Shown one piece after another: positions 36,523-46,081 of a stretch of 46,804 bases of DNA. The notes beneath the pieces are model-generated. The model searched no databases, was not told where the DNA came from, and was given only the letters and a program-made list of their open reading frames with translations. Source of the DNA: Chloroflexota bacterium (lineage in GTDB: Bacteria > Chloroflexota > Dehalococcoidia > Lucifugimonadales > UBA3495); the NCBI GenBank assembly GCA_022568195.1, contig JADFFS010000009.1, forward strand, positions 1 through 46,804, read 5' to 3'. A program made the translations under genes and the position numbers. Every line of letters starts with the position of its first letter. Position 1 is the stretch's first letter.

Positions 36523-36608
36523 TGTCATTCCGACCGCAGGGAGGAATCTGGGGACGGGTGGAACTGCCCCACCCCAGATTCCTCGTCGCTTCGCTTCTCG
36601 GAATGACA
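36523..36608. repeat. 86-bp palindromic element, same style as the internal part of the 18145-18331 element
   Basis: Outer arms TGTCATTCCGA/TCGGAATGACA, inner arms GAGGAATCTGGGG/CCCCAGATTCCTC, both perfect. Confidence 0.8.
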
Positions 36609-36669
36609 GGCAGTCAACACCGGAAAATGCATCACTAGGCAAGCTCTGAAGGCAAAGAGAAGACGTTAG

Positions 36670-37800
36670 ATGGGACCTTCCCTCCGGCTAATAAAGATAT
36701 TTGGCATCCCCGTAGAAATCAACTTCAGCTGGATATTTATATTCCTGCTCGTCACCTACCTGCTGGGTAGCCAGTTCGGCCATACCCATCCCGGCTGGCC
36801 GGTGGCTCAGCAGTGGGGGTTGGCGGTCACCACATCCGCACTGTTCTTCCTTTCGGTGCTGGCCCATGAGCTATCCCATAGCTTGGTGGCCGTGCGGCGA
36901 GGGATTCCGGTGTTGAGCATCACCCTGTTTTTCTTCGGTGGAGTATCCCAACTGAGCCACGAAGCCCGCCGGCCCTACACGGAGTTCGTGGTCACCGTGG
37001 TCGGTCCGTTGAGCAGCATCCTGCTGGCGTTGGTATTCGGCGGCCTGTGGTATCTACTCCGTCCCTACAGCGAGTCCCTGGAGGTGGTGTTCCGGCTGTT
37101 GATGAGTATCAATCTGATGCTGGGAGTCTTCAATATGCTGCCGGGATTCCCTCTAGACGGCGGGCGGATGCTGCGGGCGGCGATCTGGGGTATTACCGGG
37201 AATTTCTGGCGGGCTACACAGGTGGCGGCCCGGATCGGCCAAGCCTTCGGGGTGTTGATGGTTTTGGGGGGAGTCTCGCTGGCGGTATTAGATTTTGCTT
37301 TGTTCGGCGTCTCCGGGATTTGGATGGCTTTGATTGGGGGTTTCCTGTTCTCCGCAGCCACCGCCAGCTACCGGCAGGGGCGGGTGAGAGAAGGGCTGAA
37401 GTCGTTTCGCGTGTCGGACGTGTTGACCGATGACTGGTGGACGCTGCCCGGAGACATGCCGCTGGGCTCTCCGCTGGTGGGCCAGCGTCTGGCCCGGCAA
37501 AACGACGTGGTGATGGTCTCTCTCAACGGGCGGGTTGAAGGGTTACTGACCCGGCGGCTATTCGATTCGGTCCCCCGCAGCCAATGGCCCTTCACTCCCT
37601 TGTCCAGGGTCATGATGCCTTTGGGTTCGATGCCCTGGTTGGCTCCCGAGGATACCATGTCCGACGCTTTGGAGCGGGTGGAGAGTAGCAGAATAGACCG
37701 GCTGGCTGTCCGGAACGCTGCGGGGGGTGAGCTATTGGGAGTCGTCAGCCGGGAAGACATCCTCCGTTTCGCTCGCCGGGTATTGCATATCAAGTTGTAG
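36670..37800 (+). CDS. Site-2 protease (M50) family with CBS-pair domain
   Basis: 'VLAHELSHSLVAVRRGIPV' (HExxH), 'NMLPGFPLDGGRMLRA', C-terminal CBS-like 'MPLGSMPWLAPEDTMSDALERVESSRIDRLAVRNAAGGELLGVVSREDILRF'. Confidence 0.92.
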   Translation: MGPSLRLIKIFGIPVEINFSWIFIFLLVTYLLGSQFGHTHPGWPVAQQWGLAVTTSALFFLSVLAHELSHSLVAVRRGIPVLSITLFFFGGVSQLSHEARRPYTEFVVTVVGPLSSILLALVFGGLWYLLRPYSESLEVVFRLLMSINLMLGVFNMLPGFPLDGGRMLRAAIWGITGNFWRATQVAARIGQAFGVLMVLGGVSLAVLDFALFGVSGIWMALIGGFLFSAATASYRQGRVREGLKSFRVSDVLTDDWWTLPGDMPLGSPLVGQRLARQNDVVMVSLNGRVEGLLTRRLFDSVPRSQWPFTPLSRVMMPLGSMPWLAPEDTMSDALERVESSRIDRLAVRNAAGGELLGVVSREDILRFARRVLHIKL

Positions 37801-37908
37801 CCTGCCTGACCCGTAGCTGCTGTGCTACAATATCAACCAGCCCAAATATGGCCTGCCCCACTTGGTGTCAAAGGATGCTGGTTGACAGCTAAAACATAGA
37901 GGTCGTGA

Positions 37909-39102
37909 ATGTCGCCGCAAGGCTTCGTATATATGGATCACGCCGGTACCACGCCCATGGACCCCAAGGTTCTGGACGCGATGGCGCCGTATTTCAGCGA
38001 GTTGTACGGAAACCCCTCCAGCTTGCATACGGTGGGACAGGAAGCCCGCTACGCGCTGGACGAGGCCCGGGAACGGGTAGCCGCGGTGTTGCATTGCCGC
38101 CCTGGCGAAGTGGTATTCACCGCCGGGGGCACCGAGTCGGACAATGCCGCGGTAGTCGGCGTGGCGACTGCGTTGCAGGAGACAGGCAACCACATTATCA
38201 CCTCCAGTGTGGAGCACCACGCCGTGTTGCACACATGCCAGTACTTGGAAAATCTGGGATTTGATGTGACCTACCTGCGGGTGGACGCCTACGGGATGGT
38301 TCACCCGGATCAAGTCTACGACGCCATCACCGACCGTACCACGTTGGTAAGCCTGATTTACGCCAACAACGAGATTGGCACCATTAATCCCATCGCCGAG
38401 ATATCTCGATCCGTCCGGAAGCGGGCTGAAGAGTTGGAACGCACCGTTGTGATGCATACCGACGCGGTCCAAGCCGCCGGGTTCCTGGACCTCAGCGTTA
38501 GGCAGCTGGGCGTGGATATGCTGAGCCTGTCCGGGCATAAGTTCTACGGGCCCAAGGGAACGGGGGTGATGTTTATCCGGCGAGGGACTCCCTACCTGCC
38601 GCTGATTCTCGGTGGCGGCCAGGAAAGGGAAAGGCGCTCGGGCACAGAGAACATTCCGGGTATCGTAGGACTGTCGGTAGCGCTGGAAGCGGCTGACGCC
38701 ATACGTGAGGAATCCAGCGCTCAATGCGCCGCCCTGAGGGACCGGATTGTACAGCACATATCCGACGGGATTCCGGGCAGCCACCTTAACGGCCATCCCA
38801 GCCAGCGGTTGCCCAACAACGTCAACTTCTCTTTCGAAGGGATAGAGGGGGAGGCGATCCTCTTGGGCCTGGACACGGCTGGGATCGCGGCGTCCAGCGG
38901 GAGCGCTTGTAGCTCCGGGTCTTTGGAGCCTTCCCACGTTTTATTGGCCTTGGCCCAGTCGGCGGAGTTGGCGCGAGGGAGCTTGCGTCTCACCCTGGGT
39001 AAAGAAAACACCAATGAAGAGGTGGACTACCTTCTCAAGGTGATTGACGACTTGGTTCCCAAGCTCCGGCAGTTGCCGACTCTGACCACGATGGGCTCTT
39101 GA
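37909..39102 (+). CDS. Cysteine desulfurase (NifS/IscS family)
   Basis: '[19 protein letters not shown]', '[13 protein letters not shown]', 'SVEHHAVL', '[20 protein letters not shown]', '[19 protein letters not shown]'. Confidence 0.95.
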   Translation: MSPQGFVYMDHAGTTPMDPKVLDAMAPYFSELYGNPSSLHTVGQEARYALDEARERVAAVLHCRPGEVVFTAGGTESDNAAVVGVATALQETGNHIITSSVEHHAVLHTCQYLENLGFDVTYLRVDAYGMVHPDQVYDAITDRTTLVSLIYANNEIGTINPIAEISRSVRKRAEELERTVVMHTDAVQAAGFLDLSVRQLGVDMLSLSGHKFYGPKGTGVMFIRRGTPYLPLILGGGQERERRSGTENIPGIVGLSVALEAADAIREESSAQCAALRDRIVQHISDGIPGSHLNGHPSQRLPNNVNFSFEGIEGEAILLGLDTAGIAASSGSACSSGSLEPSHVLLALAQSAELARGSLRLTLGKENTNEEVDYLLKVIDDLVPKLRQLPTLTTMGS

Positions 39103-39136
39103 AATCGTCCAGGTGAGGCGTCCTGTGTCTGCATTG

Positions 39137-39715
39137 ATGGGAAAGCTGAAGATGTTCGCTTGGGGAGCGGTGCTATTGATGGCGTTGGCTACCACCGCCT
39201 GCACCGAAGTGTCCCCTGCTTTTGGCCAATACTACCAGGGAAGGACTTTGACCGTTAGCGTGGTCAGCATCGATCGGATGTCGGAGTTACGCTACTCCAG
39301 CGGTTTGCCTGGGCAACAAACGCGCCACCTGCGGCTGACTGCCTCCGAGGACGGCTTGGACCTTGTGGTGGTCCACTTGAAGGTGGAAAACCATACCGCC
39401 ACCAGCGCGCTCCTCAACGTTGACCGGACGGGCGCTGAGTTGCGGGACTTCTTTTCCAACAAGTACTTCCCGATAGACGTGGCCGAGCGAGTGCAGGACA
39501 CGGATGGCCCCCCGAGTCCCAGAAGCCAATCAGCCAGGGTCCTTAACCTGCAACCAGACGGCACATTCACCTCGGGTCAGGGATTCATCAGCGGTCCCTT
39601 TGAGTTGGCCAGGGACATGGGAATCGAGGGGTGGATAATATTCGAGGCCCCCAAGGATGCCAAATTCCGCGAATTCAAGTGGCGGGCGGGGGACTCGCTC
39701 ACCATCACCTTCTAG
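39137..39715 (+). CDS. DUF4352-like lipoprotein
   Basis: 'MGKLKMFAWGAVLLMALATTACTE' lipobox; 'DLVVVHLKVENHTATSALLNVDRTGAELRD'. Confidence 0.6.
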   Translation: MGKLKMFAWGAVLLMALATTACTEVSPAFGQYYQGRTLTVSVVSIDRMSELRYSSGLPGQQTRHLRLTASEDGLDLVVVHLKVENHTATSALLNVDRTGAELRDFFSNKYFPIDVAERVQDTDGPPSPRSQSARVLNLQPDGTFTSGQGFISGPFELARDMGIEGWIIFEAPKDAKFREFKWRAGDSLTITF

Positions 39716-39822
39716 CGCATGGGCTAGCACGCCGCCTTTGCCGCGCACATTGACGGCTGCGATTACACCCCCACTCTAGCCCTCTTCCTTTTTAAGGAGG
39801 AGAGGACAGATTCCTTCCTCCA

Positions 39823-40452
39823 ATGCCTTCTAATCAATTGGGCCATCAGCCTCGTGAACTTGCGCCACCGCCGGTTTGGCGGCGCCTTTTCCACTTGACC
39901 GCCGGCTCTTCTGTGCCGTTGGCGGGGATCTTCGGGCCGGAGGGGCCGCTTGTGGTGGCACTGGCGGTTTTGGCTGCCGGGGGGCTGACCTTGGAGCTGG
40001 CCCGGTTTCGTGTGGCATGGCTCAACCAGAGGTTGCTCCGCTGGTTGTGGCTGGTCCTCAAGGAGCAGGAAGAAAGGCGGATTACCGGCGCCACCTACAT
40101 GCTGATTGGCGCGTTTCTAGCGTTTTTGTTCTTTGACGCGGGGGTGGCGGTGGCGGCGTTGTTGTTTCTCTCGCTGGGAGACCCGGCGGCTGCCCTGGTG
40201 GGACGCCGCATGCCGGGGCTCAGGCTCTCCGGCAAATCCCCTGGGGGAACGGTTGCCTTTGTGGCAGTCGCCCTATTGGTGGTGGCGGTGTTGACGGCCT
40301 CGGGCGTGGTCGAGTATCACTGGGCCTTGCTGGCGGGTGCCGCCGTCGCCGGACTGGTCGAGCTTCTCCCGCTGCCCCCGGACGATAACTTGACCATTCC
40401 TTTGGCCTCGGGGGCGGCGATGCACTTCATCCCTTTGGCCTCGGGGGCTTAA
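39823..40452 (+). CDS. Diacylglycerol/polyprenol kinase-like membrane protein
   Basis: 'RRLFHLTAGSSVPL', 'RRITGATYMLIGAFLAFLFFD', 'LSLGDPAAALVGRRMPGLRLSGKSPGGTVAFV', 'LPLPPDDNLTIPL'. Confidence 0.8.
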   Translation: MPSNQLGHQPRELAPPPVWRRLFHLTAGSSVPLAGIFGPEGPLVVALAVLAAGGLTLELARFRVAWLNQRLLRWLWLVLKEQEERRITGATYMLIGAFLAFLFFDAGVAVAALLFLSLGDPAAALVGRRMPGLRLSGKSPGGTVAFVAVALLVVAVLTASGVVEYHWALLAGAAVAGLVELLPLPPDDNLTIPLASGAAMHFIPLASGA

Positions 40453-41795
40453 GCTCCACCGTCGAAGTCTGTGATTTTCGCCCGGTCTCGCTGGAAGTTG
40501 AGATAAGCCTGTTTGCTCATGGCGGGACGGTGGTTCTGCATCACCTCTTTGCCTTTGGCGCCTCCATCGGCCAGCAGGTCGATCACCAGCATGGCCATGA
40601 TTTTAGCCGGATTGATCACGGCCTGCTGGTAGTCGGTGATGAGATACTCTTTGCTATGGCCCGCGCCGACGGCTCCTCCGGTGTAGGGATGGCAGGCCGG
40701 GATCAGGTGGCTCAAGTCACCCATGTCGGTGGAGCCTCCCCGGTTCCGTCTGGCCGGCATCACCAAGACGTCTGACTCGCCCAGCAGGTCTTGCGCGTTG
40801 CGCCTAAACAGGTCTTGAAGCCCGCTGTCGTGGCGCATGGGAAGGTAACCGGGGATGGTGGTGATTTTTACCGATGCCCCCACCGCCAGCGCTCCAGCCC
40901 GGAAACACCGGTCCACCACTGCAGAGTTTTTGACCACCGCCTCTGGCGTCGCCGAACGGACTCTCCACTCGAGTTTAACGTCGGCTGGGACGGCGCTCAC
41001 GGCCTCGCCGCCCTTGGTCATGATTCCGTGGATCCGCACCGTGTCATCCTCTTGGTGGGTTTCCCGGTTGGCGTTGATAGCTTGCAAGGCGAAGACCGCT
41101 GCGTTCAAAGCGTTGATACCCAAATGGGGAGCGCCGCCAGCATGGGCGCCCCGGCCCTTGAACTGGACGTATTTCACAACGTGGCCGTTACTGGTCCCCC
41201 CTACCACGAACTTGCGGTCGCCCATGTCGCTGGCGGTGTGGCACATGACGGCCACATCCACGTCGTCGAACTCCCCCAAACGAATCAGCTCTTGTTTGCC
41301 GCCCAAGAACTCCACACGGCCTGACGCTCTTAGCTCAAGGCGTTCTTCCACTTGGATGAACTCCTCTGCTGGGACAGCGAAGGGGATGATCTCGCCGGAC
41401 AACTGCTCCAGTACCTCAGGAGTCATCAGTCCGGTGGTTGCGCCCAGCATCATGCCGATCTGGCAATGGTGGCCGCACGCGTGAGCGGCACTGGTGGTGG
41501 TGTCGGCGTGGGGATGTTCATCGACGATTAAGGAGTCCAGCTCTCCCAACAAAGCGACCCGGGGGCCGGGACCGGCTCCTCCGGGTAGGCGGCCCTTGAC
41601 TCCGGTCAGGGCCAGCCCTGTTTGATGCTGAATTTTCATCTCCGAGAATTTTTCGGCCACCAACCGTCCGGTCCTGACTTCGGAGAAACCAGGTTCCGGG
41701 TGGGCCAAGATGTCTTTAGCAACGGCGATGAGTTCTTCGCTGTGCTGGTCAATGGTGGCGCAGGCTCGTTGCTTGAGTTCTTGCAAACTTAACAT
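40449..41795 (-). CDS. M20 family metallopeptidase/amidohydrolase (copy A)
   Basis: 'AHACGHHCQIGMMLGA', 'VPAEEFIQ', 'GRGAHAGGAPHLGINALNAAV'. Confidence 0.9.
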   Translation of the reverse strand: MLSLQELKQRACATIDQHSEELIAVAKDILAHPEPGFSEVRTGRLVAEKFSEMKIQHQTGLALTGVKGRLPGGAGPGPRVALLGELDSLIVDEHPHADTTTSAAHACGHHCQIGMMLGATTGLMTPEVLEQLSGEIIPFAVPAEEFIQVEERLELRASGRVEFLGGKQELIRLGEFDDVDVAVMCHTASDMGDRKFVVGGTSNGHVVKYVQFKGRGAHAGGAPHLGINALNAAVFALQAINANRETHQEDDTVRIHGIMTKGGEAVSAVPADVKLEWRVRSATPEAVVKNSAVVDRCFRAGALAVGASVKITTIPGYLPMRHDSGLQDLFRRNAQDLLGESDVLVMPARRNRGGSTDMGDLSHLIPACHPYTGGAVGAGHSKEYLITDYQQAVINPAKIMAMLVIDLLADGGAKGKEVMQNHRPAMSKQAYLNFQRDRAKITDFDGGA

Positions 41796-41801
41796 AATCT
41801 G

Positions 41802-43133
41802 TTATTCGCTCTCGAAAGTCTCTTCGGTGGCCAGGTTACGCATGAACTTGAGGTACTCGTCACGGGTCATTTCCGGCCTGTGCCCAGCGATAATATTCCC
41901 GGCTACTGTAGCCCCGTCGGCCAACAGGTCCACCGCGGTGGCGGTCAGTGCCTTGGCGGCGGTGATCACCGCCAGTTGGTAGTCTTCGACAACGTAATCG
42001 GCGCCGTGGCCCAACCCGCTGGCTCCGCCCACGTAGGGGTGGATCACGGGCATCAACTGGCTTACGTCTCCCATATCGGTGGAGCCTGTGCGGTGGGCAA
42101 CGTGACCCACGTTTTCCTTACCGACCAGAGACACAGAGTTGGCCTCAAAGATTTCCGCCATGCTGCTGTTCTGCATCAAGGGCATATATCCGGGGATGGT
42201 CTGAATCGTGACCTTGGCCCCCACGGCCAGTGCTCCGGCCTTGAGGGCCCGGTCCACCTTGCGGTTGGCATCCATGATGGCCTCGATGGTGCGGCCCCGA
42301 ACGAAGGTTTCCATCCGCACGTCGGCCGGCACGGCGCTAACGGCTTCGCCGCCCTTGGTGATGATGGGGTGGACCCGCACCGTGTCCGCGTCGCGGAAGG
42401 TCTCCCGATTGAAGTGGATGGCGGTCAAGGCCAGCGTTGCGGCGTTAAGGGCGTTGATTCCCAGATGGGGCGCTCCCCCGGCATGGGCGCCCCGGCCGAT
42501 GAACTGAATCTTCTTGGCGATGGTCCCGTTATTTGTGCCGCTGATACATAGCTGCTTCTCTTCAGGGGCGCTGGTGGTGTGGAGCATCATCGCCAGGTCG
42601 ACATCGTCGAACTCTCCCAATCTGATGAGCTCGGGTTTGCCGCCCAGAAACTCGATCTTGCCCTCGCGGCGCAGAGAGTCCCGGTATTCGATTTCGATGT
42701 ACTCCTCGGCGGGGACGGCCATAAACACCAGCCGTCCGCTCAGTTCCGACAGGACGTCGCTTTGCATTAATGCCAGGGCCGCCCCGAAGAGCATGCCAAT
42801 CTGGCAGTGGTGGCCGCAGGCGTGGGCCGCCCCGGTGGTAGGGTCCGCGTGGGGGTGTTCGCTGACGATTAACGAGTCCAGCTCACCGAGGATGGCCAGG
42901 GTAGGCCCGGCGGTGCCGCCCACCAGCTCGGCCCGTACACCGGTCAAGGCCAAGCCCGCTTTGAAAGGAATGCTCATCTCGGCGAACTTGCTGGCCACCA
43001 AGTGGGACGTCTTGGTTTCCCGAAACCCCGGTTCGGGGTTCTTCAGGATGGTCTGGGTGAGGTTAATAATCTCATCGGCCCGGGCGTCGATCTCCTCGAA
43101 TGCCCGCCGCTTCAACTCGTCCTTGGACGGCAT
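41802..43133 (-). CDS. M20 family metallopeptidase/amidohydrolase (copy B)
   Basis: 'AHACGHHCQIGMLFGA', 'VPAEEYIE', 'GRGAHAGGAPHLGINALNAAT'; close paralog of copy A, 6-nt gap. Confidence 0.9.
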   Translation of the reverse strand: MPSKDELKRRAFEEIDARADEIINLTQTILKNPEPGFRETKTSHLVASKFAEMSIPFKAGLALTGVRAELVGGTAGPTLAILGELDSLIVSEHPHADPTTGAAHACGHHCQIGMLFGAALALMQSDVLSELSGRLVFMAVPAEEYIEIEYRDSLRREGKIEFLGGKPELIRLGEFDDVDLAMMLHTTSAPEEKQLCISGTNNGTIAKKIQFIGRGAHAGGAPHLGINALNAATLALTAIHFNRETFRDADTVRVHPIITKGGEAVSAVPADVRMETFVRGRTIEAIMDANRKVDRALKAGALAVGAKVTIQTIPGYMPLMQNSSMAEIFEANSVSLVGKENVGHVAHRTGSTDMGDVSQLMPVIHPYVGGASGLGHGADYVVEDYQLAVITAAKALTATAVDLLADGATVAGNIIAGHRPEMTRDEYLKFMRNLATEETFESE

Positions 43134-43183
43134 AGAGAGCCTCCTGGGCTAGCTTCTCCAGATTTTATCAGAGCACGGTCCGG

Positions 43184-43345
43184 ATAGCCATTAGCCGTCA
43201 GCTATCAGCCGTCAGTCATCAGCCGTGGGGAATCCTCCTTCTCAGAGTCTCGTTTTAAGCAATGTCCCCGCAAGCATTAGCAACCCGTCCGAAGAATGAG
43301 CTGACCGCTGACCGCTGATCACTGATGGCTCATAGCTGACGGCTG
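43184..43345. repeat. AGCTATCAGCCGTCAG-type inverted-repeat element
   Basis: Left arm ATTAGCCGTCAGCTATCAGCCGTCAGTCATCAGCCGT, right arm GCTGACCGCTGACCGCTGATCACTGATGGCTCATAGCTGACGGCT. Confidence 0.7.
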
Positions 43346-43351
43346 TATAAT
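43346..43351 (+). promoter_or_regulatory. TATAAT -10-like box at the element edge, 9 nt before the glycerate kinase ATG
   Basis: ggctgTATAATggcctggctATG; no clear -35 box seen. Confidence 0.35.
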
Positions 43352-43360
43352 GGCCTGGCT

Positions 43361-44509
43361 ATGCCTCTTAAAGTAGTTATCGCTCCCCAGGGATTTAAGG
43401 GCGGCGTGTCCGCCCTGGAAGCGTCAAGAGCCATCGAGCGCGGAGTGCTGGCTGCGGACCCCGGCGCTCAAACCGTGCTGGTGCCCGTGGCAGACGGCGG
43501 CGATGGGACGTTGAACGCCCTGGTGGACGGCACGGGCGGCCAAATCTTTCGGAGCATTGTCACCGGGCCCCTGGGGGAGCGCATCGAGGCTGCCTGGGGC
43601 GTGATGGGCGACGGCCGGACGGCGGTGGTCGAGATGGCTCAGGCCTCGGGCTTGGCGCTGGTCCCGCCCCGGAGGCGCAATCCTCGGGTAACCACCACCC
43701 GTGGCACTGGGGAAATAATAAAAGAGGCGTTGGACAAAGGGTTTAGCCGCATCATCGTCGGCTTGGGTGGTAGCGCCACCAACGACGGCGGTATGGGAAT
43801 GGCCGGCGCTCTGGGTGCCAAGTTTTTGGATTCCGATGGCAAGCCATTGCCCAACGGTGGCGCCGCCTTGGCCCGCCTGGCCAGCATCGACGTTTCCGGC
43901 CTGGATCCCAGGCTGTCCGGCGTAACCGTGGTCGGCGCCACCGACGTCACCAACCCGCTGTGCGGACCCACAGGAGCGTCTGCAGTCTACGGTCCCCAGA
44001 AGGGCGCTTCCGGCGAGGTCGTCGAGGAATTGGATGCTGCGCTGAGAAATTTCGCTCTGGTGATCCAACGTGACCTGGCACAGGATGTGGTTGACCGGCC
44101 CAGGGCAGGCGCCGCCGGGGGGTTGGGGGCCGGGCTGATCGTGTTTGCCGGGGCCGAGCTAAAGTCGGGAGTCGACATGGTCTGCGAGGTGCTGGACTTC
44201 GATGCCAAGGTGCAGGGAGCCGACCTGGTGATTACCGGCGAGGGCAGGGCAGACCGATCGACCATCTACGATAAAGCGCCGGTGGGTGTGGCCAGGCATG
44301 CCCTGGCCCATCGGGTACCCACCATCCTCCTGGCTGGGAGCCTGGGACCGGGTTACGAGGAACTGCACGACCATGGAATCGCCGGGATTGTGTGCATCGC
44401 GGACCGGCCCATGACCTTTGAGCAGAGCCTGCGCCGCACCGAGGAGCTTCTAGAGGGCGCGGCCCAACGGGCGCTGCGGCTGATGTGGATCGGGCTGGGG
44501 CGTGAATGA
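43361..44509 (+). CDS. Glycerate kinase (GlxK/GarK type)
   Basis: 'KVVIAPQGFKGGVSALEASRAIERGVLAADP', 'VPVADGGDGTLNALV', 'RIIVGLGGSATNDGGMGMAGALGAKFLD', 'DLVITGEGRADRSTIYDKAPVGVAR'. Confidence 0.95.
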   Translation: MPLKVVIAPQGFKGGVSALEASRAIERGVLAADPGAQTVLVPVADGGDGTLNALVDGTGGQIFRSIVTGPLGERIEAAWGVMGDGRTAVVEMAQASGLALVPPRRRNPRVTTTRGTGEIIKEALDKGFSRIIVGLGGSATNDGGMGMAGALGAKFLDSDGKPLPNGGAALARLASIDVSGLDPRLSGVTVVGATDVTNPLCGPTGASAVYGPQKGASGEVVEELDAALRNFALVIQRDLAQDVVDRPRAGAAGGLGAGLIVFAGAELKSGVDMVCEVLDFDAKVQGADLVITGEGRADRSTIYDKAPVGVARHALAHRVPTILLAGSLGPGYEELHDHGIAGIVCIADRPMTFEQSLRRTEELLEGAAQRALRLMWIGLGRE

Positions 44510-44539
44510 ACAGTCACCAGTGATGACCAGAATCAGTTA

Positions 44540-44938
44540 CTATATCCGCTCCCGGACGAACTCCACGACTCCCTGAGCCAGCTCGATGGAACGGTCGGCG
44601 TCGATGCGGTCGAAGGCTTCGGAGGGTATGCCGCTGGGTAGGTAGGTTGGATAGCGGGTGATCTCGTAATACTTGTCCAGTTGGCGCGCTTCGTCTTTCA
44701 CCGTGTCAAAAAACATGTCGAAAATCTTGGCGTCCTCGCACAGGTCGATCAGCGAGTGGCTCCACACGTCCTCGGCGCCCCGGTGGTAGAGGTAGGCTTT
44801 CAGGGCTTTTTCCGCGGCCTGCTGGCCCAGAAAGCAAGCCAGGTTGAAACGGCTTCCCTCGCGAACAAAATTGGCGTCGTCCAGGTCCTGCTGCGCCTGG
44901 CGGAACCAGCGCGCACCCTCGGCTAAATTGTCAGGCAT
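44540..44938 (-). CDS. HEPN-domain protein
   Basis: '[17 protein letters not shown]...[39 protein letters not shown]...[14 protein letters not shown]'; ATG overlaps the MNT stop (ATGCCTGA). Confidence 0.85.
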   Translation of the reverse strand: MPDNLAEGARWFRQAQQDLDDANFVREGSRFNLACFLGQQAAEKALKAYLYHRGAEDVWSHSLIDLCEDAKIFDMFFDTVKDEARQLDKYYEITRYPTYLPSGIPSEAFDRIDADRSIELAQGVVEFVRERI

Positions 44939-45272
44939 CGAATAGTACCCGTCCTCTTTCAATAGCTACTTTCAGGCCAGGGATGGACTCTTGGCAAGTC
45001 TCGAACTCCTCGGGCGTGTAAACCTGGGTGTCCACCGCCACGCCGCTGTTGAGGTGCCAAGAGAAAAAATCGGCCCGGCGGCCGAATCGCAGCTCGGTTT
45101 TCTGCACCACGATGAGGTCGATCCGGCTTTCCGGCGTGTAGACGCCAGAGACCATGTCGCCGGTCAAAATTACCTTCTCCACACCCAGAGTAGGCAGCAT
45201 GGCCTCGATGGCTTCCAGTTCCCGTTCCAGCATCTCCTGGCGGAACTTGGTGAATCCGACGCGCATCGGCAT
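44931..45272 (-). CDS. MNT-type nucleotidyltransferase-like protein (degenerate active site)
   Basis: '[61 protein letters not shown]'; GDx10RxD in place of GSx10DxD. Confidence 0.75.
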   Translation of the reverse strand: MPMRVGFTKFRQEMLERELEAIEAMLPTLGVEKVILTGDMVSGVYTPESRIDLIVVQKTELRFGRRADFFSWHLNSGVAVDTQVYTPEEFETCQESIPGLKVAIERGRVLFDA

Positions 45273-45322
45273 ACCCGATAACCTCCAAATGAGATGAGTT
45301 CCCGCTGGTCAGGCCGGCCGGT

Positions 45323-46081
45323 TTATCCTAGAAGCAGCAGGTGGACCTCTTTGGGACCGTGAACTCCCACCACCAGCGTCTGCTCGATGTCGGCCGTTCG
45401 GCTGGGCCCGGTGATAAAGTTCAGGTAGCTGCCCATCTCTCCGCCCTGCCGGTGGTACTCCAGGCGGCGCAGCAGGAACAGATCGTCCAAAGACTCGATA
45501 ACGTCATCGGGCTGGACCAGGGCAATGTGAATAGGCGGAACCAGTGACACCAAGCGGCTCAGGCCCCGGCGTGGCAGCACCACCACGGACCCGGTTTCAG
45601 CCACGGCATAGTCGGCCCCGGTTATCCCGATCCCCGCGGCAATGATCTTCTCCCGGAGCGCTTCACGCGACTGGTCTTCGTTTCGGGCAACCGTGGTGAT
45701 GGACACCCCCAGGTCGCGCATGGAGGCATCCAGAGGAAGCTGGTGGAACACCTCCTCGTCCGAGCGCACTATACTGCCGACTTCCTGGGCCGCCGCCAAG
45801 GACTCTACATAAGCGATGGCATCTTCGGGGTCGGGAACACGGCTTACGTTCCATCCCCCGGCCTGGGCAACCCGAGCCAACTGGTCTAGCAACCGGTCGC
45901 GGGATTCGGACAGCCTAGCCCTGATCTGCTCCACCTGAGCCTCCAGGTCCGCCACATCCTCCATCAGATGGTGATAGGGCTGCTCCGGCGGCGCCGCCCC
46001 GCGGTCCAAACTGCGGCGCACCGACTCCAGAAAAACGGACTTGGGCGTACCCAACGGCTCAAGCATCCTGGTCTCTGCCAT
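45323..46081 (-). CDS. LutC/YkgG-like LUD-domain lactate utilization protein
   Basis: 'GIGITGADYAVAETGSVVVLPRRGLSRLVSLVPPIHIALVQPDDVIESLDDLF', 'TGPSRTADIEQTLVVGVHGPKEVHLLLL'. Confidence 0.9.
   Translation of the reverse strand: MAETRMLEPLGTPKSVFLESVRRSLDRGAAPPEQPYHHLMEDVADLEAQVEQIRARLSESRDRLLDQLARVAQAGGWNVSRVPDPEDAIAYVESLAAAQEVGSIVRSDEEVFHQLPLDASMRDLGVSITTVARNEDQSREALREKIIAAGIGITGADYAVAETGSVVVLPRRGLSRLVSLVPPIHIALVQPDDVIESLDDLFLLRRLEYHRQGGEMGSYLNFITGPSRTADIEQTLVVGVHGPKEVHLLLLG

Noticed and set aside
37825-38937. 370-aa minus-strand ORF
   Set aside because: Antisense to cysteine desulfurase; shadow ORF.
43184-43345. Possible CRISPR array from repeated GCTATCAGCCGTCAG units
   Set aside because: Units are short, imperfect and inverted, with no regular spacers and no cas genes nearby.
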